Source: Anaerolineales bacterium (GTDB taxonomy: Bacteria > Chloroflexota > Anaerolineae > E26-bin7). Taken from it: 39,677 bases of DNA. Positions within the stretch are counted from its first letter, which is position 1. The number at the start of each line of letters is the position of its first letter. Of this stretch, positions 1 through 6,697 are shown in pieces. The notes under the pieces were generated by a model, which did not search any database, was not told the DNA's origin, and was given only the letters and a program-made list of their open reading frames with translations. The stretch is from NCBI GenBank assembly GCA_004377365.1, contig SOHZ01000442.1, positions 1 through 39,677 on the forward strand. Reading direction: 5' to 3'. The position numbers and the translations under genes were made by a program.

Positions 1-145
1 GCGGAATACGCGGAACCCCTTTCCGCGCCTTCCGCCCCTCCGCGCTTCCGCGTTCGATAGTTCGCAAAAATCTCAAAATCCGCCAGCGGCGACCGCGCTT
101 CGCGCGGATTAAACGTTCAGATGTCAGATGGCCAGTCGTCAGTTG

Positions 146-3085
146 TCAACCGCTTTTCGGAGGAGAGCACCGGGCGCACACCCGAAACCCAAGGGAGCGG
201 CTGAAGAAGAGGAGCTCAGGGAGGCCGCAGAGGCGCGACCCCACCCGGGCGCTCTCATAGCCAGACCCCCAACTCCCGCCTCGGAGTGCCTTGTAAGGGC
301 TGCCCTCTTTCCAAGGATCCCTGGTCCATTCCCACACGTTGCCGGCCATGTCGGCCACCCCATAAGAGCTGTCGCCATCGGGTGAATACTTGCCCACCGG
401 CGTGGTGTCCCTAAGACCTGACTCGAACGTGTTGCACTTGTCTTTGTCAAACTGGTCACCCCACGGATAGCGCCGCCGGGGATGTGGATTGGCCACCAAT
501 TGGAAATTGGAAGTTGGAGGTTGGAGATTGGAAGCTAGAGGTTGGAGATTTGGGATTTGCAATCCGCCTCGGGCCGCTTTCTCCCACTGGGCCTCACTCA
601 ACAGTTGCAACCCGGCCCATTCAGCATAAGCTTTCGCATCGTGCCAGGTGACGTAGACCACCGGATGGGTGGCCTTGTCCGGGGGGCACACGCCGTCCGG
701 CCAATGTTTGGGCGGTTTGTGGCCGGTGGTGGTCACGAAGCGGGCCCATTGGGCGTTGGTCACCGGGTAGCGGGCCACGTAAAAGGTGTCCAGATCCACT
801 TTGTGAACGGGCTTCTCGCCGCCATACTCTTCGCTGCCCATCATGAACTCCCCGGCCGGCACCTCGACCAACAGCCGGTCCAGGGCCGCGGCGGCCGCGT
901 CTTGCAGGGTGGGCGGGGCATCGGGGTCAGTCAATACCTCCAGCAGCCGATCGTCTACCTCTTGCAAGGCCAGCCCCACCTCTCGCCACCGGTTCTTTTC
1001 AGGGGCCAGGGCAACCAATTTTCGCAGCAGGCGCTCCAGCAAAGTAAGGTCGGCTTCGCGTCCCATCTGGCCCAGGGCCAGGGCCGCGGCGGTGCGTATG
1101 CGTTCCTCGCCCGTGTCCATCAACTGCAGGAAGAACTTTACCCCGTCGTCGCCCTTGAGGCGGGCCAGCACCCGGCCAACCCGCAGGAAAAGGCGAGGCT
1201 CCAACTGGGCGGTGAACAGGCCCTCCAGTTCCTCTTCCACCTCGCGCCGCACGCCGGGTTGGATTCTAACCGCCTCGGCCAGGCACTCCCCGGCCAGCAG
1301 CAGGTGGGCGCGGTCGGTCTCGCCAGCCTCCTGCCCTGCCCGGTCCCGCGCCAGCAGGGCCTGCACCACCGGACTGGGGTCGCGCATCCCGGCGTACAGC
1401 AGCAGCACCTCCCGCCACCACTCGGCGGTGGCCTTGTCCACCAGGAAGGCCCGCTCCGCCTCGTCCTCGCTGCCGGCAATTTCACAGGCGGTCAGATACT
1501 CCTGGAAGGTCAGGTGAGAGAAGGCGTAGGTGCCCACCTCTTGTTCCACCAGCAGGCCGCTGCGCTCCCGCACCTCTTTGAGGAAGAGGGTCACGTCGTC
1601 TGTCTTGGCCTGTCCGCCACCCACCTGGGGCAGGTAGGCGGCGATGAGTTGCTCCACCTCGACGCGGGGCAACTGGCGCACCTCGACCTTGTGCATGGCC
1701 AAGGCCAACGATTGCAACACGGCCCGCTTCTGGGCCGGCAGCAGAGCGCCTGCCCTGAGCAAAGCTCGTCCTGAGCCCAGCCGAAGGGTCGAAGGGCCCA
1801 CCAGCCCCTTGGCCGCCTCCCAGTGCTCCAGCAGCACTTCCACACATTCGTTGTACAGGTCCACCCGGCGGTCGGGCAGGTGGGCGCGGTAGCGGTGCAC
1901 CAGGGCCACGATAGACAACAGCAGAGGGTTGACCACCAGGCGACGGATGCCAGCGCTGGCCCGGATGGCGGCCGCCAGTTCAGCGGCCCGCTGGGCGGCG
2001 TCGCGGCGGGCCTTGGGCGTGTCGCCCCCGGTGGCCGTCTCCACGGCCAGGTACCAGTTCCGTACGAACTGCTCCACCTCAGCCATCTCGAAATCGAGCA
2101 CCTCGTAGCGGGAAAAGTCGTTCTCCAGCGGCGCCGAATCGTAGCCGGCGGGTCGCGAGGTGACGATGTAACGATTGCGGGGATAGGTGGACACCAGCCG
2201 GTCCACCCACTCGGCCATCTGTCGCCGTTCCCACTCGTCAGCCACCTCGTCCAGGCCGTCCAGCAGCACCAGGCACTCCCCGGCCTGCAATCGCCCATCG
2301 AAGAAACCGGGCGGGGGTTTGCGGCCCAGTTCCCGGTAGCGGGCGTCCAGGTATTGGGGCAAGGTAACAGGTGCTTTGTCATCATCCGAGGCCAGCACTG
2401 TCTTTAACAGGCGCAGGGGCACCAGGATGGGCAACCGCCTCTCCTTCAGTTTCAGCCGTTTCGTGGCCTGGTCGTGGGTGTAGGTCAGGGTCAGGTAGGC
2501 CAGCAGGGTGGTTTTGCCGCAGCCGGGGCCGCCCACGATGGCCAGTCGCTGGTGGCGGCCCATCACCTGGCCGATGGTCAAGCTGCGCCGGGCGGCCGCG
2601 CTCTCCAACTCGGCGCCGGGCACCTCGGCCCGCAGCGAGACGTACACCTGCTCCAGTTCGATGGCCACCGGCGCTCTGGTGCGCAGGCCACGGATGTTGA
2701 GGCAGCGATGTTCGTCCACCAGATAGTCCAGGTACCACCGGCGGAAGCTTCGGCCTGCACCCAGGCGGCTCAACCGGTCGGCCAGAGCGTTGCCCAATCG
2801 CCCAAAGACAGGCTTGAGCAGCCATACCAAAACGCCGCCTGCGATCAGCCCGATCAGTCCGGTGACCACGTTTTCGCCGTATTCCCCCCACAAGGTCTTG
2901 GGTCCCGGCGTGGCGCTGGGTGTGGCCGTGACCACGATGACCTGGGGCATGGGCGTGGCGGTGACCACCAGCGGGGTGGCCGACGGCGGCGCGGGCATGG
3001 GGCTTTGCGCCCTGGCCCCACCGACGACCAGGCCTAACAGGGTGATCACAGCGATGGCGGCGGCAATTGACATGAGTTTGCGCAT
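146..3085 (-). CDS. Membrane-anchored NACHT NTPase with HEAT-like and SUMF1 (FGE-like) domains
   Basis: A STAND-type signalling or conflict NTPase of about 979 residues. In order: an N-terminal membrane segment or signal (about 4-25), a Thr/Pro-rich linker, a second membrane helix (about 73-93), a NACHT domain with Walker A GGPGCGKTT (about 185-193) and Walker B LVLLDGLDEV (about 272-281), a helical region with HEAT-like repeats, and a C-terminal SUMF1/formylglycine-generating-enzyme-like fold (about 738-965, motifs RYPWGD, GNVWEW, LRGGSW, GFR). The frame stays open to 3235, but I choose ATG 3085 because GGAGG lies 7 bases before it and a hydrophobic signal follows; the extra upstream codons lie in a repeat. 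Topology suggests the NTPase and SUMF1 parts are cytoplasmic. Two in-frame repeat insertions are present (497-559 and 1752-1799). The SUMF1 domain lacks the cysteine pair of true FGE, so a binding rather than catalytic role is likely. It is a paralogue of the gene at 35326-38343. Architecture is clear; function is inferred. Confidence 0.88.
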   Translation of the reverse strand: MRKLMSIAAAIAVITLLGLVVGGARAQSPMPAPPSATPLVVTATPMPQVIVVTATPSATPGPKTLWGEYGENVVTGLIGLIAGGVLVWLLKPVFGRLGNALADRLSRLGAGRSFRRWYLDYLVDEHRCLNIRGLRTRAPVAIELEQVYVSLRAEVPGAELESAAARRSLTIGQVMGRHQRLAIVGGPGCGKTTLLAYLTLTYTHDQATKRLKLKERRLPILVPLRLLKTVLASDDDKAPVTLPQYLDARYRELGRKPPPGFFDGRLQAGECLVLLDGLDEVADEWERRQMAEWVDRLVSTYPRNRYIVTSRPAGYDSAPLENDFSRYEVLDFEMAEVEQFVRNWYLAVETATGGDTPKARRDAAQRAAELAAAIRASAGIRRLVVNPLLLSIVALVHRYRAHLPDRRVDLYNECVEVLLEHWEAAKGLVGPSTLRLGSGRALLRAGALLPAQKRAVLQSLALAMHKVEVRQLPRVEVEQLIAAYLPQVGGGQAKTDDVTLFLKEVRERSGLLVEQEVGTYAFSHLTFQEYLTACEIAGSEDEAERAFLVDKATAEWWREVLLLYAGMRDPSPVVQALLARDRAGQEAGETDRAHLLLAGECLAEAVRIQPGVRREVEEELEGLFTAQLEPRLFLRVGRVLARLKGDDGVKFFLQLMDTGEERIRTAAALALGQMGREADLTLLERLLRKLVALAPEKNRWREVGLALQEVDDRLLEVLTDPDAPPTLQDAAAAALDRLLVEVPAGEFMMGSEEYGGEKPVHKVDLDTFYVARYPVTNAQWARFVTTTGHKPPKHWPDGVCPPDKATHPVVYVTWHDAKAYAEWAGLQLLSEAQWEKAARGGLQIPNLQPLASNLQPPTSNFQLVANPHPRRRYPWGDQFDKDKCNTFESGLRDTTPVGKYSPDGDSSYGVADMAGNVWEWTRDPWKEGSPYKALRGGSWGSGYESARVGSRLCGLPELLFFSRSLGFRVCARCSPPKSG
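497..559 (-). repeat. CCAATCTCC-type minisatellite inside the SUMF1 coding region
   Basis: On the coding (minus) strand this is a run of degenerate 7-8 base units such as CCAATCT and CCAACCT. It stays in frame and encodes a stretch containing NLQPPTSN, placed between the WEKAARGG and RRYPWGD motifs of the SUMF1 domain. The paralogue at 35326-38343 has only a few residues there, so this is an insertion. The same repeat is translated in the same frame at 39387-39477. Confidence 0.85.
1752..1799. repeat. Dispersed palindromic repeat (family A) in frame in the NACHT gene
   Basis: Contains CCTGAGC and GTCGAAGGG segments shared with copies at 28891-28910, 35431-35477 and 38640-38670. Read in the NACHT frame it encodes about 15 residues (PSTLRLGSGRALLRAGA) between the helical region and LLPAQKRAV. 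The paralogous protein is shorter here. Confidence 0.75.
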
Positions 3086-3129
3086 GGGCAGCCTCCAGTA
3101 TCCAGCATTCACCAGCGGACAGTTTTGAA

Positions 3130-3223
3130 ACACGAATGACACGAAGGGACGAATGGCACGAATTGGGTTGGAAATGCAGAGTAACCTTCGTGAAATTCGC
3201 CTATTCGTGCTATTCGTGATTCG
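3130..3223. repeat. ACGAAT-rich palindromic repeat upstream of the NACHT gene
   Basis: The left part repeats units such as CACGAATGACACGAA, and the right part carries the complement (ATTCGTG repeated). The two arms can pair. The NACHT frame is open across it, but no ribosome binding site supports translation from there. I saw no clear promoter for the NACHT gene in 3086-3280. Confidence 0.6.
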
Positions 3224-3280
3224 AAATCTCCGCATTTAAAGTCTGTAGGGAAATTGTACTACACCCTACGCCCGATGTCA

Positions 3281-3318
3281 AAACCTTCCCGAAAGCTCTG
3301 GAGCTTTCGGGAAGGTTT
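3281..3318 (-). terminator. Intrinsic terminator of menG
   Basis: A perfect 18 bp inverted repeat (3281-3298 and 3301-3318, two-base centre). On the minus strand it is followed by TTTTG. It lies six bases past the menG stop codon, between menG and the NACHT gene. Confidence 0.85.
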
Positions 3319-3323
3319 GCCGA

Positions 3324-4025
3324 CTATCCCTTGACCCCCACGTGCACCGCCACCGTGCCCAACATCAACCGCCGATACCACACCTTGCTCAACCCTGCTC
3401 GCTCCATCACCGCCTTCAACTCCTCTGGCGAGAGGAAATGGGTCAGGGAGTGGGGGAGATAATGGTAGGCTTCTCCTTGACCGGCGATGAATCTGCCCAG
3501 CAGTGGCACCAACCGGTAGAAGTAAATGTGGAAGAGTTGACGAAAAACCGGCAGAGTCGGCCTGGCGATCTCCAGGTTGACCACCCAACCACCCGCCTTG
3601 ACTACGCGGCCCATCTCGGCGAAAGCCTGGGGGACGTCGGCCACGTTCCGCAGGGCGAAGCCACTGGTCACAGCGTCGAAGCAACCGTCAGCGAAGGGAA
3701 GCTGTAGTGCATCCCCTATTACGAAACGGAGGCGTGAGTCCTCCTCTGCTGCCGCCACTTTGATCCGACCCATGTTGATCATCTCAGAGCAGAAATCAAT
3801 ACCCACCACGCGCCCGTGAGGGGAGTGCCGGCCCAGAGCCAGGGCCAGGTCGGCCGTGCCAGTGGCCACGTCCAGGGCCAGCCCTCCCTGGGGCAAGGCC
3901 GCCTGCCGGGCCACGTAGCGCCGCCAGGCCCGATCACGCCCCAGGGTCATCAGGTGATTCATAAAGTCATAGCGCCGGGCGATACGAGCAAACATCGCCC
4001 GAACAAACTCTGCCCTGGGCTGCAT
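3324..4025 (-). CDS. menG: Demethylmenaquinone methyltransferase (UbiE/MenG family)
   Basis: A class I SAM-dependent methyltransferase of 233 residues, normal length for UbiE/MenG, which methylates demethylmenaquinone in the last step of menaquinone synthesis. Visible signatures: the N-terminal block FARIARRYDFMNHLMT, the SAM-binding motif LDVATGTADLALALG (about 50-64), the acidic residue after strand beta-2 in VVGIDFCSEM, and the C-terminal SxTHFLSPEEL and MLGTVAVHVG blocks. Start is ATG 4025 with AGGTAAGG upstream. It begins 6 bases after the stop of the SEC-C ORF, so the two are probably co-transcribed, and it ends at a strong terminator. No other men genes are in the window; menaquinone rather than ubiquinone is inferred from the probable phylum. 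Confidence 0.92.
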   Translation of the reverse strand: MQPRAEFVRAMFARIARRYDFMNHLMTLGRDRAWRRYVARQAALPQGGLALDVATGTADLALALGRHSPHGRVVGIDFCSEMINMGRIKVAAAEEDSRLRFVIGDALQLPFADGCFDAVTSGFALRNVADVPQAFAEMGRVVKAGGWVVNLEIARPTLPVFRQLFHIYFYRLVPLLGRFIAGQGEAYHYLPHSLTHFLSPEELKAVMERAGLSKVWYRRLMLGTVAVHVGVKG

Positions 4026-4031
4026 CTCGCC

Positions 4032-4217
4032 TTACCTCTTCCTTCCATGACAGTACTGGTACTTCTTGCCCCTGCCGCAGGGGCAAGGGTCGTTGCGCCC
4101 CACAACCGGCACGTCCGTGCTCTCCTGCACCTCTCCTCCTCGCCCGCGCCATTGAGGGAAGGGAGTGGTGAAAACAAATCTCATCAGAGCCTCCTGGATC
4201 CTGTTTTTCGCACCCAT
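4032..4217 (-). CDS. Small SEC-C metal-binding motif protein
   Basis: A 61-residue ORF whose last 25 residues are a SEC-C zinc-binding motif, [19 protein letters not shown], with the CPCG and final C/H ligands intact. This motif is best known as the SecA C-terminus, where it binds zinc and SecB or ribosomes, but it also occurs in small free-standing proteins. The N-terminal half (including [13 protein letters not shown]) is not recognised. It could be a genuine small protein translated ahead of menG or the relic of a longer gene such as secA. The preferred start is ATG 4217; GTG 4220 is adjacent. Confidence 0.55.
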   Translation of the reverse strand: MGAKNRIQEALMRFVFTTPFPQWRGRGGEVQESTDVPVVGRNDPCPCGRGKKYQYCHGRKR

Positions 4218-4254
4218 CACTGTTCTATCTGCTCCAAAGGCGTTTCTGCAAGTT

Positions 4255-4311
4255 GGAATCGAGCCTTCAGGCGGATTTTGGGCTCAGAGAACCGGCTAAA
4301 GCCTCGACTCC
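4255..4311. repeat. Palindromic repeat family B, copy 1
   Basis: Imperfect inverted repeat: the left arm 4255-4274 starts GGAATCGAGCC and the right arm 4292-4311 is CCGGCTAAAGCCTCGACTCC. The right arm is identical to that of the copy at 5821-5866. It resembles REP-type elements and lies upstream of the phn promoter. Confidence 0.75.
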
Positions 4312-4432
4312 AGCAGGCTCGAATACAAATCTCACGGGTGCGAAATACAGGCTGGATAGTATGTTATCACACAGTATTATAGGCCGTGAGCGAAGCCTTG
4401 TCAATCGGAACCTAACAAATTTCCGAACCCAC

Positions 4433-4461
4433 TTGACAAATGAGGAAAACAAGGCTATAGT
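4433..4461 (+). promoter_or_regulatory. Sigma-A-type promoter of the phn operon
   Basis: TTGACA at 4433-4438 and TATAGT at 4456-4461 with a 17-base spacer. Transcription would start near 4468 and give a leader of about 300 nt before phnD. Confidence 0.8.
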
Positions 4462-4515
4462 ATGTATCTGGGTACAGGTGTTTCATCTGCAGGGCTTATG
4501 CAGTTTGGGTGGAAA

Positions 4516-4624
4516 GCCCAACCGCCTGTGGCGCAATAGTGCTGCGTTGGGCGTTGACAGGTCATCAGGAAGCATGACGGCCAACAGGCCTGTACCGCAA
4601 AGTGGTGCAACGGTGTGATTGGCC
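4516..4624 (+). ncRNA. Structured leader with two copies of a hairpin motif (candidate cis-regulatory RNA)
   Basis: Two hairpins in the untranslated leader share a core of the form CCTGTnnCGCAA(T)AGTGnTGC. Copy 1 is closed by GCCCAAC/GTTGGGC (4516-4522 with 4546-4552). Copy 2 is closed by GGCCAA/TTGGCC (4579-4584 with 4619-4624). A third copy lies at 8389-8424. In the inner stem, ACC..GGT of copies 2 and 3 becomes GGC..GCT in copy 1, a compensatory change. It does not match TPP, cobalamin, FMN, SAM or c-di-GMP riboswitch signatures that I know. It may be a regulatory RNA or a mobile hairpin repeat. Confidence 0.5.
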
Positions 4625-4764
4625 TCCTACCCCCATTTTGAGGCAACTGCGTAAGTACTGACTTGGTAAGGACAACGGCGAAAGGGAGGTGGTGTCTATC
4701 GGTTAGTTTGGGGCTTGTGATGGATCAGACAAGTTGACTTTTCACCAAAATAGAAGGAGGAGCT

Positions 4765-5670
4765 ATGAAGCTCAACAAGTTAATCGGATTGGTTCTGATT
4801 TTGGGCTTGCTGCTGCCCCTGGCAGTCTCCTGTGGGCCCAAGAAGGCAGAGCTAGGTACAGAGGATAACCCCATCATCTGGTCCTTCGTTCCCTCCGGCG
4901 AGATGGAAAGGGTAACGGGCGGTGCCGAAACGGTGGCCGACTTGATCACCGAGGAGACCGGCCTGGTGATCAAGACCAACGTGGCCACCGAGTACGCCGG
5001 CGTGATAGAGGCCATGTGCAGCGATCCGCCGGAGGCTCACATAGCATCACTGGCCACCTTCAGCTACGTACTGGCCGCCGACAAAGGGTGCGCGGAGGCG
5101 GAACTGGTCGCGGTGCGCTTCGGCAGCCCGACCTACAACGGCCAGTTTATCGTCCGCGCCGACAGTGGCCTGAGCAGCGTCGCCGACCTGGCGGGCAAGA
5201 CCTTCTGCCGGGCTGACCCACTCTCGACCAGCTCCTGGATCATCCCCATGCTCACCATGCGCGCGGAGGGAATCAACACGGATTCAGACCTGGCAGAGGT
5301 CGTGGATGCCGGCAGCCACGACGCAGTGGCCGCGGCCGTCTACGACGGCTCCTGTGACGCCGGCGCCACCTACGTGGACGCCCGCATCCGGATCGAGGAG
5401 GACTACCCCGACGTGATGGAGCAGGTCGTCGTTATCGCCGTCACTGAGGACATCCCCAACGATGGCCTCCAGTACGTGCCCAGTTTCCCGCGGGAGCTGC
5501 GCGACAAGATCAACGACGCGCTGCTCAAGATCGTCGAGACCGAAGAGGGGCAGGAGGCTCTGAATACGGCCTACCAGTGGGCTGGCCTGGAGAAGCACGA
5601 TGACACCTTCTACGATCCGTTCCGTCAGGTGCTTCAGGCCGCGGGCATGAGCGTCGAAGACCTGGAGTAA
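4765..5670 (+). CDS. phnD: PhnD-type phosphate/phosphite/phosphonate ABC transporter substrate-binding lipoprotein
   Basis: Solute-binding protein of 301 residues that captures a phosphorus oxyanion outside the membrane and hands it to the PhnE permease. The N-terminus is a lipoprotein signal with lipobox LAVSC (Cys at residue 23). The mature part starts NPIIWSFVPSGE, typical of the PhnD family, with later blocks GSPTYNGQFIVRADSGLSSVADLAGKTFC, described here only by position about 130-155, and VPSFPRELRDKI near the C-terminus. Start ATG 4765 has GGAGG at 4756-4760. It is first in the phnDCE order and is separated from phnC by a hairpin and a repeat. No C-P lyase or phosphite dehydrogenase gene is present, so the ligand cannot be named; phosphite, phosphonate and phosphate are all possible. 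Confidence 0.88.
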   Translation: MKLNKLIGLVLILGLLLPLAVSCGPKKAELGTEDNPIIWSFVPSGEMERVTGGAETVADLITEETGLVIKTNVATEYAGVIEAMCSDPPEAHIASLATFSYVLAADKGCAEAELVAVRFGSPTYNGQFIVRADSGLSSVADLAGKTFCRADPLSTSSWIIPMLTMRAEGINTDSDLAEVVDAGSHDAVAAAVYDGSCDAGATYVDARIRIEEDYPDVMEQVVVIAVTEDIPNDGLQYVPSFPRELRDKINDALLKIVETEEGQEALNTAYQWAGLEKHDDTFYDPFRQVLQAAGMSVEDLE

Positions 5671-5763
5671 TAGCTTATCACCACTGCTGCGGCACAGGCC
5701 TGCCGTTTGGCGGTTCGACGGCGCTCACCACTGGCTATCTCTGCCGACGACATAGACGATCAA

Positions 5764-5790
5764 AGAGGGGGGACGCCATGTCCCCCCTCT
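5764..5790 (+). terminator. GC-rich hairpin between phnD and phnC
   Basis: A perfect 11 bp stem (AGAGGGGGGAC with GTCCCCCCTCT) around a 5-base loop. The T-run after it is weak (TTATC). It may act as a partial terminator or RNA-stabilising hairpin that favours phnD over phnCE, an arrangement common in ABC import operons. Confidence 0.55.
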
Positions 5791-5820
5791 TATCAAATGG
5801 GTCTGGCTAAAATGACCTGG

Positions 5821-5866
5821 GGAGTGGAGCCTTTAGGTGGAAAAAGCCGGCTAAAGCCTCGACTCC
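5821..5866. repeat. Palindromic repeat family B, copy 2
   Basis: Left arm 5821-5840 (GGAGTGGAGCCTTTAGGTGG) pairs imperfectly with right arm 5847-5866. The right arm is identical to that of copy 1 at 4292-4311. Confidence 0.75.
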
Positions 5867-5906
5867 AAGCTGTTTTAGCCACACCCTTATCAAATTGGGA
5901 GGTGAT

Positions 5907-6695
5907 ATGCTTCAGGTCAAGAATCTGACCAAAGTCTACGACGATGGGACCGTGGCCCTGCGAGACCTCAGCTTCGAGGTGCGAGACGGCGAGTTCCTGA
6001 TCATCATTGGCCTGAGCGGCGCTGGCAAGTCCACCTTGTTGCGTTGCATCAACCGCTTGATTGAGCCCACGGAGGGCAAGATCATCTGGGATGGGGTGGA
6101 TGTGACAGCGGCCTCAGCGGCCGAGTTGAGGCAGATCCGCCGCCAGATCGGGATGATTTTCCAACACTTTAACCTGGTGAACCGCTCCACGGTGCTGACG
6201 AACGTGCTCTCCGGCCGACTGGGCTATGTGAACCCCTGGTCGAGCCTGCTCAATCGTTTTCCGCAGGAGGATATCGAACGTGCGCGGTGGGCGTTGGAGC
6301 GACTGGGGATTCCAGAGCAGGCGCACAAGCGGGCCGACGAACTGAGCGGCGGGCAGCAGCAGCGGGTGGGCGTCGCCCGGGCGCTGATGCAGGAGCCCAG
6401 GATCATCCTGGCTGACGAGCCAGTGGCCAGCCTCGATCCGGTGCTGGCCCACTCGATCCTAGATCATCTGGAAAAGCTCAACCAGGAGGATAAGATCTCC
6501 ATCCTGTGCAGCCTGCACTACCTGGACCTGATCCAACGCTATGCCTCTCGGGTGATCGGCCTGCGCGATGGGCAAATCATCTACAGGGGCAGCCGTGAGG
6601 AGATCCGCCGCATGACCGACGAAGAGTTCAAGGAGATCTATGGCCAGGAGGCGGAGCGGGTCAGCGTCGGCCTTCAAAGCGAGGGAGGCGTCTAG
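5907..6695 (+). CDS. phnC: PhnC-type phosphonate/phosphate ABC transporter ATP-binding protein
   Basis: Cytoplasmic ABC ATPase of 262 residues that powers import through PhnE. Walker A GLSGAGKST is at about 35-43, the Q-loop is in IGMIFQHFNLV, the signature LSGGQQQRV at about 146-154, and Walker B IILADEPVASLDP at about 166-178. The wording NRSTVLTNVLSGRLG and the terminal GSREEIRRMTDEEFKEIYG block match the PhnC branch. The frame extends to a TTG at 5895, but ATG 5907 follows GGGAGGTGAT at good spacing and gives the usual MLQVKNLTKVY start. The stop overlaps the GTG just before the phnE ATG, so translation is probably coupled. Confidence 0.93.
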   Translation: MLQVKNLTKVYDDGTVALRDLSFEVRDGEFLIIIGLSGAGKSTLLRCINRLIEPTEGKIIWDGVDVTAASAAELRQIRRQIGMIFQHFNLVNRSTVLTNVLSGRLGYVNPWSSLLNRFPQEDIERARWALERLGIPEQAHKRADELSGGQQQRVGVARALMQEPRIILADEPVASLDPVLAHSILDHLEKLNQEDKISILCSLHYLDLIQRYASRVIGLRDGQIIYRGSREEIRRMTDEEFKEIYGQEAERVSVGLQSEGGV

Positions 6696-6697
6696 TG

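Noticed and set aside
542-1774. A 410-codon open frame on the plus strand
   Set aside because: It lies opposite the NACHT-SUMF1 gene, has no recognisable domain and low-complexity Gln/Gly/His composition typical of an antisense shadow.
2790-3235. NACHT protein starting at 3235
   Set aside because: The first 50 codons lie in an ACGAAT-type repeat with no ribosome binding site; ATG 3085 has GGAGG and begins a signal-like helix.
4468-4764. A cobalamin, TPP or c-di-GMP riboswitch in the phn leader
   Set aside because: The CGCAA and GGTG fragments look superficially similar, but the order and conserved cores of those classes are absent.
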